NCBI GenBank assembly: GCA_016617785.1
Contig: JADILM010000008.1
Coordinates: 248,001-312,000, forward strand
Reading direction: 5' to 3'
DNA: 64,000 nucleotides
Source of the DNA: Sporobolomyces roseus
Lineage: Eukaryota > Basidiomycota > Microbotryomycetes > Sporidiobolales > Sporidiobolaceae
Of the stretch, positions 1 through 10,600 are shown one piece after another. The position numbers were made by a program, and so were the translations under genes. The stretch's first letter is position 1, and every line of letters starts with the position of its first letter. Under the pieces are notes generated by a model, which saw only the letters and a list, made by a program, of their open reading frames with translations, was not told the DNA's origin and did no database searches.

Positions 1-330
1 AACGATCCATTTCGGTCCCAAAACTCTCGTCCTTCCGGATAGACTCATCGGCCTCCTTCGCTCGAGCCCCAAAAACGGAAAAACTCTCTCGAGTCCGTCA
101 AACTCGACAACATCTTCTCCGCTCTTCCTGTCCCAGCTGACCCAGTACCGGACGACTGGTGTCTCCCCGAGTGGAAAGTCTCGTTCACACGAGCGCAAGC
201 TGAGCATTTGAGGGATGTGACGAGGAAGTTGGGCATTGAGGTCAGCGGAACGACATTCTTAGGGTTGGAGATACTTGAATCGGAGGAATACCGGGAAGCT
301 CTCGAAAGGGAAGAGGAGAAAGAAGATTGA
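1..330 (+). CDS. C-terminal part of an F-box/LRR-like protein, frameshifted, cut by window edge
   Basis: The 5' part lies outside the window. The last 96 codons (43-330, stop TGA 328-330) match the C-terminal module of four complete paralogs here: a SLESVKLDN segment like TLKRITLDN or TLHSITLDN, then DDWCLPEW...SFTRA..., then a VSGTTFLGLEI stretch and an acidic EEEKED end. Upstream of about base 80 the homology (IHFGPKTLVLPDRLIGLL) continues in a different frame, and the downstream frame has a stop at 40-42. One extra A in the A-run at 79-83 would rejoin the frames, so the copy is either a recent pseudogene or carries a homopolymer sequencing error. By analogy with F-box/LRR proteins it might select substrates for an SCF ubiquitin ligase; that is inference. 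Confidence 0.6.
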
Positions 331-781
331 CGAACGGGACTGAGCAGATTAGGAGCGGGAGCTGCAGGAGCGGATGAGGTAAAGGGGTTTGGCGAAAAGT
401 GAGGAGGAGAAAGGTTGATTTGATGCCCGAAGTAGCTTTATGTTTTGAGCTTTTTTGTCCTGTACATCTCTTTCTCTGTGTTCGCTCTTTCCTTGTGCAA
501 TGAGCTGGCTTCGAGCGACACTTGTTGAGAAAGCGAGCTTTTCGACTTCGTTCGAAATTTGTTCGCTTTTTCCATGTTCATGATTCTCCGCCCTCATTGA
601 TCATTCGCTCTGATTTGGTCTACGACTGTACCCTGTCGTTGATCGTCGAAGGAGCTGCGATCGGAAAACGATCCAAAAAGCCTCGCTCAGATCGCTAAAA
701 ACGCTCCTTGTCCTCCCTCTCTTCACTTGACTCATTTCACTCTCTCGGATCAGCTCGAATCAGCTCGAATCAGCTTCTCAG
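331..781. other. Intergenic region with a short 10-bp tandem repeat
   Basis: I see no gene in this 451 bp between two tandem paralogs. It must hold the 3' end of the first and the promoter of the second. The unit cagctcgaat is repeated at 751-760 and 761-770 with a partial third copy to 776, directly in front of the start codon at 782; it may be plain microsatellite slippage. Confidence 0.5.
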
Positions 782-2143
782 ATGTCAGAAGACCCTACCG
801 TAAGCTCTAGAATCTCTACATTACTCCTCGTCATCGCTGACCTCTCCTGGTTGAAACAGCTCCTTCCCCGTTATGCCACTCTCTCTTCCCTTCCCGATGA
901 GCTCCTTCAAGCCATCATAGACCTCTTAGGGGATGCCCACTTCCTTATGCCACCCCTCACCAAACGACTTCTCGCTTACTATCGTCGACAAATGTATCGA
1001 GAGGTCAAAATCAAAACGCATCAAGTCTCTCCATTCATTCGATCGATCTCGTCGAATCCAGGTTTAGGCGCTCTCGTACACAGCTTGGAGATCAAGGCCT
1101 CGAAACTGAAGAAAGCGAATCAGATTGGAGCGAGCATCGGGGAATTCGACAAAGCATTCGCATCCTTCGTCAACCTTGTCGACCTTCAGATCAGTAGCGG
1201 ATCAAGTCTAGCTTGCGAGGCGTTCCTCAGGTCAAACAGTACTCAATGTGCTCCTCGACTCAAGCGCCTACACCTCGATTCAAAATTCCCTTCCCTCAGA
1301 GACGCCTTCGCGATCCAAAACTTCGTCGAAACCTCAAAAAGGAGAAACCTTTCGAGCCTCACCTTCCACGTCCAACGCGTAGATATCTCCAGTATACCTC
1401 CCGCTACCCTCACTCAGTCTCTCTCTTTCCCTTCGGTCTCGACTCTCGTTCTCAAAGGCCCTCTTTCCACCTCTTCTTCTTCCACCTTACTCGTTGCTAC
1501 CGCTTCCCCCTCCTACCTGAAGCTGGAAGATACCAGTAAAGCCTCAGACCTCTGCACACTCTTGTCCTCCGCTCAATCCTCCAACGTCAAGACTTTGATT
1601 CTCGGAGGTTCGATTTCCGTCGACCCTCAAGATCTCACGAAACAACTCTCTCGCTTCACTCAACTCGACACTCTCGAACTCATCGGATCAGCTTGTCCCA
1701 TCGGTCGACCCTTCTACACCGCTCTTCGAAAACTCCCTCTCGTCAAGCTCACTTTCGGTCGGGGAGCAGACGTTTCTGCAGCAGAGGTCAAGAGCTTGAT
1801 CAGTGGGAAGAGGAAACACTCGAGCTTGAAAGAAGTCGTGTTGGAGAACATCGAAGCAAAGTACGGAGAGGACGACGAGGTGGAAAGCAAGTGGGATCAT
1901 GATTTCGTGCTTCCGAAGTTTACGAAGAAGTTCACAAAGAAGGGCTTGCAGAACATCATCGATGCAGCGGGAGATCAGAAGGACGTCAAGCTATCAGGAT
2001 GCACTGCCGAAGCTATCGATATCCTCGAATACTTCAACGAGCGACTCGAGATCGGAAAAGAGAAAGCAGATGTCAGGGCTTACTGGAAGTCGGAAGGCCA
2101 CAGTGACGGAGATTTTGAGGAGTATTACTCGAGATGTCATTAG
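782..2143 (+). CDS. F-box/LRR-like protein, family member 2
   Basis: One frame runs open from ATG 782 to TAG 2143 (453 codons), but I favour an intron at 800-859. It has a GTAAGC donor, a GCTGAC branch site and a CAG acceptor, is 60 nt long and contains no stop; removing it gives 433 aa. The spliced start (MSEDPT, then LLPRYATLSSLPDELLQ) mirrors the tiny first exons of the paralogs at 25825-27245 and 52714-54043. An F-box-like SLPDELLQAIIDLL lies near the N-terminus, followed by PPLTKRLLAYYRRQMY. The middle has leucine-rich strands with the family signatures FPSLRDA and LVLKGPL. The C-terminus has KLTFG...VSAAEVKSLISGKRKHSSL and then a FVLPKFTKKFTKKGL module. The family is unnamed; a role as SCF substrate adaptor is inferred from the F-box-LRR layout only. 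Confidence 0.75.
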   Translation: MSEDPTVSSRISTLLLVIADLSWLKQLLPRYATLSSLPDELLQAIIDLLGDAHFLMPPLTKRLLAYYRRQMYREVKIKTHQVSPFIRSISSNPGLGALVHSLEIKASKLKKANQIGASIGEFDKAFASFVNLVDLQISSGSSLACEAFLRSNSTQCAPRLKRLHLDSKFPSLRDAFAIQNFVETSKRRNLSSLTFHVQRVDISSIPPATLTQSLSFPSVSTLVLKGPLSTSSSSTLLVATASPSYLKLEDTSKASDLCTLLSSAQSSNVKTLILGGSISVDPQDLTKQLSRFTQLDTLELIGSACPIGRPFYTALRKLPLVKLTFGRGADVSAAEVKSLISGKRKHSSLKEVVLENIEAKYGEDDEVESKWDHDFVLPKFTKKFTKKGLQNIIDAAGDQKDVKLSGCTAEAIDILEYFNERLEIGKEKADVRAYWKSEGHSDGDFEEYYSRCH

Positions 2144-2550
2144 TAGGTGAAGGTCAAGGTAGACGGGGAACGATAGAAAGTAAAACCAAAGCTTGAATTT
2201 GTACTTAAATAGATCCAAATGTTTCTGATCACTCTGCTTGAAACTCGCTTTGTGCTATACACCTTTCAAGACTGATGAATGTCGACGTCGAGAAGATCGC
2301 AAAGATCAAGGTGAACTCAGAGTGAGCTGTCGCACTTTGCGAAATTCGAAGATTTTGAACTCGTCGCAAAAAACCGTCTGTCACTTCCCTTCAATTCCTC
2401 GCATCAGGTTGAGCTAAATCAATTCCCTGAACCGCTCTCGCCAATCGAGCGAACTAGCGAGCGTACCGACTGCGAGGATTCGCTGCTCAAAACGATTCTT
2501 TTCACTCAACCTCCTTTCATTTCACTTCATCTCGTTCTTCCACCTCGTCG
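2144..2550. other. Intergenic, nothing recognised
   Basis: These 407 bp separate the F-box/LRR-like gene from the first MYND gene. I see no open frame with family similarity and no RNA gene. The last 60 bases before ATG 2551 are pyrimidine-rich, as expected for a promoter and 5' leader in this genome. Confidence 0.4.
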
Positions 2551-3513
2551 ATGAGCGCACAAGATGGCAAGTGTGCTATTTGCTCAGTAGCAAGTGTCAC
2601 TCGCTGTGCCAGATGTCAAGGTAAGTATTCAGACTCTCATCAAATCAACACGACTTGACCTCAATTGTACTCTCTAGTGACATACTACTGCAACGCTGAA
2701 CATCAAACACAAGACTGGAAGACTCACAAACTTGACTGTAAGCGTCTTGCAGCAGAGAGGGAGGCGTCTGCGTCAGGTTCGTCTTCTTGATCTCTGAGCT
2801 CCTCGCGTTCCTCTCGCACGAGCTGACATCATTTTTGGAGTTGACAGGCATAGCCCTTGACCCTCTCGCTACCGGCTTCACGTGGTCCGCATACCAAGCA
2901 TCATCTCATCGCAAACCTCTAGGGGCTCACTCTCGTCCTCCTCCTCAAATGACCGTACATCCTACGATTCGACCAGGTGTAACGACTCCAGCAGATATGA
3001 GAAACTTGACGGATCCGTGGTTAGGGGATTGGAGTGACAAGAAGAAGGCTCATGAGAAATTGATTGATGGATTCAGATTGTGGCAGGATGATATGAGCCT
3101 TTGGAAGGGTGTTACGCGAGGTGAGTACTCGTTGATCTATCAGTGGATCACTCTGCATTGTGCTCACTGATGAGTCTCTCGAGTGTCGCAGGCTTATACG
3201 CAAAGCAAGATCCTTTCCCCGAAGTGAGTTCTCCTCTTCCGTCTTCGGCCCTCCTACCTGACCTGCATACTCACTCACTCAATCTCATGTGTAGTTCGAG
3301 AAGTTCATGAAGCGAGCAAAGCCTCACCTCCCAAAATGGTGGACTGACGCAGATTCTAAAGCTACGCTTATTCGCGCTCGATCAACCGAGTCTCCCAACA
3401 TCTACGACGCACTCGAGAAGGATCGCTTCAACGAACGATGGGAATCTCCTACTGCTGCTATGGCGATGAGGATGTGGGTCGATACCTTTGTCGACGTTAC
3501 GGTCGGGAAATGA
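2551..3513 (+). CDS. MYND zinc-finger protein, tandem copy A
   Basis: Five exons (2551-2620, 2678-2776, 2848-3120, 3192-3223, 3295-3513) give 230 aa. The N-terminus is a MYND finger: C8-x2-C11, C19-x2-C22, then YYC28-x3-H32-Q and H40-x3-C44. The usual YC-x3-C pair is YC-x3-H here. MYND fingers bind proline-rich partner peptides, often in transcriptional corepressors. The rest (about residues 60-230) has a WSDKKKAHEKLIDGFRLW stretch and a PHLPKWW segment and matches no domain I know; it is shared with the next gene. All introns are GT-AG, 57-71 nt. The neighbour at 3872-4654 is a clear tandem duplicate with the same 70-nt first exon and 32-nt penultimate exon. No SET domain is present. Confidence 0.82.
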
Positions 3514-3871
3514 TTCTGTCCGAGTTCCGTCGGTTTTGTTTCGTATGATACCTCTTTTCGTTCTTTACCCCCGAATCTTGCAGCGCAATTCCATCAGTAT
3601 CTTCTCCTTCGTACATCAGATGCGTGGTCAATCGCGAGATTGAGGAACCAGAGAGTATCGATTCCGACCGATTCCGTCGCTCATGTCGCTCTCTTCTCTC
3701 GTTTTCGCATCTTCCAGTTTCTCACTTGGAAGCCTAATCTGCAAGTAAGTAAGTGCGAATCTCCACGGCCGTCATCTGACACGAAATTGACAGTGCGAAA
3801 TCACGTTCAAAGCGGAAGTTTCGAGTTGCACTCTTCGCTTCAAACTACAACTTCCACTTCTCGCGTACTGT
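3514..3871. other. Spacer between the two MYND genes
   Basis: In 358 bp between the tandem copies I find no exon-like segment similar to either copy. It should contain the terminator region of copy A and the promoter of copy B. Confidence 0.4.
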
Positions 3872-4654
3872 ATGGCTTCGGTAGGAGGACCATGTGCAGT
3901 CTGTGGAACAGATAGCACGAACAGGTGTAGCAAGTGCCAGAGTGAGTCTCCTTTCATCTTGATCAAAAGGATGACTCAACTAAACTCTCACTGAATTCTC
4001 CAGCGGTCTATTACTGTGGCGCCGAACACCAGAAAGAAGATTGGAAGCTTAGTCATAAAGTTTTGTGTAACTTAATCTCTGAAATCAACGCTGGTCGGGA
4101 TCCTCGAATCGATCCATCCTCCTCGACTCCCCCTCCTCAAGCATCTACAAATAACGGTGGACGACTGGCTGCTCAGATATTCGATCCATTCTTTGATGTA
4201 CAGGGAAAGGAGTTGAGGGAGAAGATGATTGATTCGTTCAGATTGTGGGTGGACGATTGCATGGTGTGGAAAGGTGAATGTATCGGTACGCTTTGAGGAT
4301 CTGTCTATAGTCTCTGGCGATTACTAACGGTCAGAAGTTGTCGACAGGCCTCTACGCTCAAGAAGATCCTTACTCCGAAGTAAATTTCGCAATCTTTTCA
4401 TCCTTTCTCGTCGGTACTAATGAATGGTCCCCTCCCTCTCCCAGTTCAAGGACTACATGAAACGAGCAAAACCTTACCTCCCATCCTCCTGGACCACTGC
4501 AGACACAGAAGCAGTTTTTGCGCAATGTCGTTCTCCAGAAACTCCACTTCAATACGCGATGGAGAAATCAGACTACAACGAGCGGTGGGGAGGTGGAGCT
4601 GCTATGGGGATCAGGATGTGGAGCTCTCAGTTCACCAGGATCAAGGTCGGATGA
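3872..4654 (+). CDS. MYND zinc-finger protein, tandem copy B
   Basis: Four exons (3872-3941, 4004-4285, 4348-4379, 4445-4654) give 197 aa. The finger is C8-x2-C11, C19-x2-C22, YYC28-x3-H32-Q, H41-x3-C45, with the same His for Cys as in copy A. The body is collinear with copy A (REKMIDSFRLW against HEKLIDGFRLW, YLPSSWTTADTEA against HLPKWWTDADSKA, and a shared AMGIRMW or AMAMRMW near the end). It lacks the second intron of copy A and is about 33 residues shorter in the linker after the finger. Copy B converges on the galactokinase gene, with 292 bp between stop codons. Function is unknown beyond the protein-binding finger. Confidence 0.82.
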
Positions 4655-4946
4655 ACGATGTGTTGCGTCCTGTTTATACCCAAGTTTTCATTCATTCATC
4701 TTTCGCAATTTTATACCTCTGTATTTTCCTCATCTCCTGGTTACTCTCCCGCTCTCTGAAGAAGCAGCCAAAGACTCGACACGAGAGAGGGGTACTGAAC
4801 TTGTTTGATCTTTGATTGCTTATATGCGTTTTGAACTTTTCGCTTCGAAAAACGAGAACTGACTATACACATTCTATTTCTATCGATTCCTCCTCCCTTT
4901 CCTCCTTTCATCAATACCCTCATAGATAACTTAAGAAGTGAGCTAT

Positions 4947-7288
4947 CTACAGATCACCTTCGAACATACAAGCTCCCATCTCAGGTTTCGTAGCGAAACA
5001 AGCGTCTTCGAGTTCCTTCTCCGTCAGGTTCGGGTGATGCTTGTTGTAGTATCGAGTCTTGAGTGCTTCCATGAATCGTGGAACATCGGGTTCGAGAACG
5101 AGTGAAACGGTCGCTCCTCCCCATCCAGCACCTAAGCCAAAAACTTCCCATCAGTTCGACTATCCCTAACTGAGTGGGAGATATGAAGGCTTACCAGTAA
5201 CCCTCGATCCATGCGCTCCATTCTTCTTTGCAATCCTCGTCAACTCGTTCAGTTCAGGACAACTACACTCATAATCCAATTGACAACTCCTCATGCTCTC
5301 ATCCATCAACCCTCCCATCCTCTCCACAATCTGTTGGGATTGTTTTTTCGTATCTCCTTCGGGGAGGGCGATGCCGGAAGTAGTGAAAACATCGGTAGGG
5401 ATCGTTCGTAGGTCTTCGTGGGATTCAACTTCGTCTGCTCTGTTTGAAGGATCGGCGTGGGAGGAAGGAGGACCGGCGGTAGTGGTGAGAACAGGGGATT
5501 CTTCGCCTGAAGGAGTGGGGACTCGGGATGCGGTAGCGGCGGTATCTTCGAGAAGTTTCTTGAATTCGTAGACTCGTAGAGCTTCCGAGAACTGTAGCGC
5601 GAGATCAACTCCCAACTTAGCTCACATGAGATAAGCTGAGGAGTGGTATTCGACCTACGACATGTCTAGCACGGTTCAAGATCTTGAATTTTCCATCCTG
5701 AGGTTCGACTTCTCGATCCGCAACCTGTAACTGTAACTCAACGGGATCGCACTCCAATCGTTCCGCAACCTCTTCCCAAGTCATTCCATTCTCCATTCCC
5801 GGTCCGCCGAGAGCTTGCAAAACCAACCCCATAAAGATTCTCAACTCGTGAGATTTCGTCGCTTGATTCGGAGGGAGTCTAGAGGAGGGTAAAGCGGGTC
5901 GAGTAGGAAGCGTAGGAGGGAGGTGAGTGGGAGGTCGAGATCCTTTTGCGACGGGTCCGGGGGCGGGAGGAGGCGTTTTGAAGTACGAGTCGAGGAGGAC
6001 TTTGTAGGAGGGGAAAGGGCGAGTCGTTACTTTGTAAGGGAGGTTGAGGTGTTTCGCGAGAAGGAGGGCTCCTAATCGACATTCGACGACCTGTAACGGG
6101 ATACAGAGTGAATATTGAGACTAGGAGGAGTTTGAGGAGTGTGACTCACTCGAAGGTTATATTGGAATTTAGCAGTAAGTTTCTTGTTACTCTTGACGAG
6201 AGTGTTTGCGACGACGAAAGAGAATGCAGGATCAGTCTTGGGGAGAGGGATCGCTCGGGCTTCGAGTTGAGGCATGAATTCACTAAGAGCAGAGAATATA
6301 GGTGAGATTTCGTTTCGGAGGAGGAGAAGGGAAGGGAGACTCACATGTGAAGGAGATGTTGCGACAGACTGAATACACTAGCAGATTGATCCATTCCTCC
6401 AGAATTGACACCGACAAGTCGTTCTGTCAAAAACGAAAGAGGATGAGTTTTCATTGCGAAAGTGAAAGAAGCGAAAAAAAAAGGCGAGAACTCACCACCT
6501 TCGATAGCAACATTGGTAACATCCCTTCGGCAGATGAACTCCATCCCGTCCCTCCTTCCCACGACTTCAAGAACTGCCATTGCGCTCGCGGTAGTCATTG
6601 CCGAACTCGAACTCAAGCCTGAACCTTCCGGAACGGTTCCATGTACCATTACGAGTACTCTATCTGGAGTACCCGATTCCCATTTCGCCTTGTTCTTTGC
6701 CAAATGTGACAAGATCCCCTTCGTACCAGCGATAAAGTAATTCGACCAGTGATGATCTTTGTTAATGTCTAAATCTGATCCATCTCCGTTCAAATCTACT
6801 TCGAATTCGGTTGCCGAGTACTTAGATTCGAGGTTACGGAGGATGAAGACGGTCTTGTTGGGTGGAGGGGAAGGGAGTTTGGTATCGGCCGAAGGAGAAG
6901 CGGGTGCGGTAGAGAATGCGACCAATACATCTTTGTCTACTGCAGCGGGGAGTACAGAGAATCCACAGTAATCGATATGTTCACCTAGAAGAGTTTGTAG
7001 AGTGTCAGCAAAGAGTGTTTCCCCCGTCCTTTTCTACTTTTTTCTGGGGTCTCCATTAAAAGGATACCGAAGAGTGGGTTTGGGGAGAGAATTGGGTCAG
7101 GATGAGGTAGGAGACTGACCAATGATGTTCACTCTACCAGGTGCCCTCGATACTTTCTGTACTGGTTGATTGTACTCTGATTGGAATGATTCAAACAGAG
7201 TGTTCCAGCGGGCTCCTTCGCGGAGTAATGCATCCTCCGTGTAGATGTCGGACAAGGCTTTCGCTAATGGGATAGATCGATGCGGCAT
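4947..7288 (-). CDS. GAL1: Galactokinase
   Basis: Galactokinase phosphorylates alpha-D-galactose at C1 with ATP, the first committed step of the Leloir pathway in the cytosol. Seven exons (7120-7288, 6496-6984, 6345-6423, 6150-6282, 5659-6090, 5195-5591, 4947-5131) give 627 aa. All three GHMP-kinase signatures are visible: RVNIIGEHIDYCG across the first intron, the ATP-binding PEGSGLSSSSAM in exon 2, and GAGWGGATVSLV in the last exon. VNSGGMDQSAS, the catalytic-base region, is in exon 3. The protein is longer than the usual 500-530 aa mainly because of a Pro-rich insert in exon 5 (PPPAPGP to PPNQATKS) and a Ser/Thr/Pro insert in exon 6. The start is the first ATG upstream of the conserved block. 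It is divergent from SMC6 with 392 bp between starts. No other GAL gene is nearby. Confidence 0.96.
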
Positions 7289-7680
7289 CCTTAATCTTGT
7301 GACAGTGGTGAGTGCGAGAAAGAAGAAGAGAAGAAAGGAAGTCTCGCTTTCCTCGCGGGCGATGACGGTGAAACACCGCTAAATCTCGTTCACTTGGTAG
7401 TACTCACTGTAGTCTATACGAAGCTATACTGAACAAGTAGATCCAACTCCGAACCGCTGGTAAGGGCTGCGAAGAAATCTAGCGAAATTATCAAAATTCG
7501 GTGAGAAGTCTCTGTACCGCGTTCCTGTGGATAGCTACACTCTACAAAGACTCTCAGGTAGTCCAGAGAAGCGAAAACGAGGATTGAAACGCGGTCGGTC
7601 GCGGTGATTCTTTCCCACTTTCTCCCTCTCCTCTCCTCTCTTCCCTTCACCCATTTTTCACGCCAACCACCGCCAGCGGA
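7289..7680. promoter_or_regulatory. Divergent promoter region of GAL1 and SMC6
   Basis: These 392 bp separate the two start codons and must drive both genes. It has a pyrimidine-rich stretch just before ATG 7681. I do not recognise a specific activator site; Gal4-type CGG-N11-CCG sites would not be expected in a basidiomycete. Confidence 0.4.
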
Positions 7681-10600
7681 ATGGCACGTAAACACGATTT
7701 GACAGATGAGGAAGCATCAGACAATGGTGCCTCATCTTCAAGAGGGAAACGTCAACGAACTTCTCCACTCCCCAATTCAACTCCTCCAGCTGAACCAGAA
7801 CAAGATGACGACGATGCAAGTGGGGAAGAGGATGATCCTATGAGTGATATAGAACAGACTGAGGAGGAACAACAGGCTTTGGAAGAGATGAAAGCTACTC
7901 AAGCGATCAAACAATCAGTTCAGTCCCCTCCCTTCCTCCTGCACTGTTAGGGAGCTGTACTAATCTCAGTATGTGTACAGTCTCAAAGGATCGCAGAAGC
8001 TGGTGTCATTCAATACGTTAAACTTGAAAACTTCATGGTTAGATTTCCCTCTCTCTCAAGGTTGAAGACGCGTTTTGACATCTCTGTTTCCCTCTCTTCA
8101 ATTAGTGCCATTATTCAACCGAAGTAGATTTTGGACCTCAAGTAAACTTCTTGGTTGGTGTCAATGGATCGGGAAAGAGTGCGATTTTGACCGGAATCAC
8201 CATGGCTTTGGGTGGGAATGCGAAAGCTACCGTATGTCTATTCCTCTTTTCCTTCATTCACACTCACTCACGAGATTGAGATAATTGATTAGAATCGTGG
8301 TACGAAAGGAGGAGACTTGATCATGGAAGGGAAACCGTGAGTCTCACAACTTCTTTGAATTTTTGACATCTCACTGATCTTTTCGTTCCTCCTCGATAGT
8401 TCCGCCAAATGTCTCGTCACTCTCGCCAACCGAGGCGAAGAATCCTACAAGCCCGAAGTCTACGGAGATGAGATTACGATTGAGCGTACCTTGAACAAGT
8501 CTGGTGGAGGAGGTTACAAAATCAAGAACTCGGATGGGAAAACTGTTGATACGAAGAAGACTACTCTCGATGCTATCCGTGAGTGATCTGCTCGTCTTAC
8601 AATCTCGAATGACAGCGTAGTGACGCAAGCATATCTACCCAGTCGATCACTTCAACCTCCAAGTCGATAACCCTATGACTGTTCTCACTCAAGATCAATC
8701 TCGTCAGTTCCTTGCGAAAGCTTCCGCCAAAGACAAATACAACGTACGTCGCTCCCTCTCTTCGCTCTTGTTTGACTCGTGCTGATTGCGTTCGCTCGGA
8801 ATCTAGTTCTTCCTTCGCGGTACTCAACTCGCTCAACTCACTGAAGAATACGAACAAATTCGAGCCAACACGGAGACGATGGAAGAAGCTCTCCAACGCA
8901 AGAAGGAGGTCTTACCCGAATTGAAAGAAGCGTACCGTCGAGCGAAAGAACGAGCGAAGGATGCCGAAGCAGCGATTGAACAATCGGATCACTTGGCTCT
9001 CCTCAACAATCAACTCGCGTGGAGTTATGTCGTGCAGACGGAGGATCAGGTCGAGTTTGCAGAGAATAGGATCGCGGAGGAAGCGGCGAAAGGTGGGAAA
9101 TTTGAATCAGATCTCGAAGCTCTCCAGGTTCGTCTGCCTTCTCTTCTCCTTCACTATCGTGATTATTGACTCGAAGCTGATGTGTTCGAGATGTCTTTGA
9201 TATAGGCTGAAGCAGATTCGATTCAGAATGATATTGACACTGCGAAAGAGGCTGAAGCTGAATCGCAATACGCCGCCGTAGTCAACCTACCCAAGATGGA
9301 GGAGCTCAAGCAGATGATTGATGCGAATAAAGCTAGGCTCAATCAATGGAAGGTACGTACATATCTTTTGTCTCCCTTTCCTCGTTCATGTTAACGCTGC
9401 TTGTTCCCCGACCGCAGGCTACCGAACGAAAGATCAACGGTGATCTCGGTCGTCACCGTCAAACGCTCGAAGAGGTTGAAGGCAACATCGCCATTGAGGA
9501 AGCGAAACTTTCTCGTGACATCGAAGCTGAACGAGCTCCGATTCGAGAAGCGATCGAAGATGCTCAAAACGAAATCGTCAAGATCGACATTAACGTAGGC
9601 AGGAAACGAGAAGAGATCGATGCTGGTGCAGATCAATACCGTCAACACAGAGATCATTACGATAACATCAACAGTCAAATCGGGAACGCTGAACAACAAA
9701 AGAGTGACGCTCAAGGTCGATTGAACAACATCAAGAGGGCTGGTTCAAACCCTTTGAATCGTTACGGAAACCAAATGCCTCAACTCGTCAATGCGATCAA
9801 TCAAGATCAGAGTTGGAGACAACGTCCGATTGGTCCGATCGGTCTTCACGTCAAACTCAACGAACCAGTGTACGGAAAGATGCTGGAGAGTTTCTTTGCG
9901 CACTACTTGAACGGATTCGTTTGTGTCGATAATCGAGACGCTGCTCGTTTGAGGCAACTTTTCCGTCAATTCAACATGTGAGTTCTCTTTCCTTCTCCTC
10001 CGACGTTTCTGTTCTGCATTAGCTCACCTCTGGACTGTTTGACAGTCACGGAGCTACTTCGATTCTCACTCAAGAGTACGATCCCAACTTCGATCGAGAT
10101 CTCGCCAACGGTGAACCTAACCGAGATATCCTCACCGTTCTTCGTGCTATTACCGTAAGCTCGCTCTCGCTCCCTTTTCGCTCTATAAGGTCTCAAACTG
10201 ATTCGCTCTCCAATGTCGATAGATCGACAATCCTCTCATCAAGCAAGCTCTCGTCAATTCGAGCCAGATCGAAAAGATCGCTCTCGTTCCCAAACGTGTC
10301 GATGGTGACAACCTCATGCGTACCGATCCCTACAACGTCAGTGTCGCTCATTCTGCCGACATGTTCGCGCTTCGTCACAGGTTCGTTTCCGTCTTCTGTT
10401 CTCTTCTCTCGACGAAGGGCGAATCGGAAGCTGACTTGATCGATTTTGTCAACAGCGGCGGAAAGTCTTCTTCTACCTCGATGTCAGACTGGAGGGGTAC
10501 TTCTCGTCTCGTCGCCGATGATTCTCGTCAAATCGCGTTCGTCATTCTTTCTCCTTTTCTACTCGTCAGATTGGCTCACTGACGAAGCTTTCATACCGCT

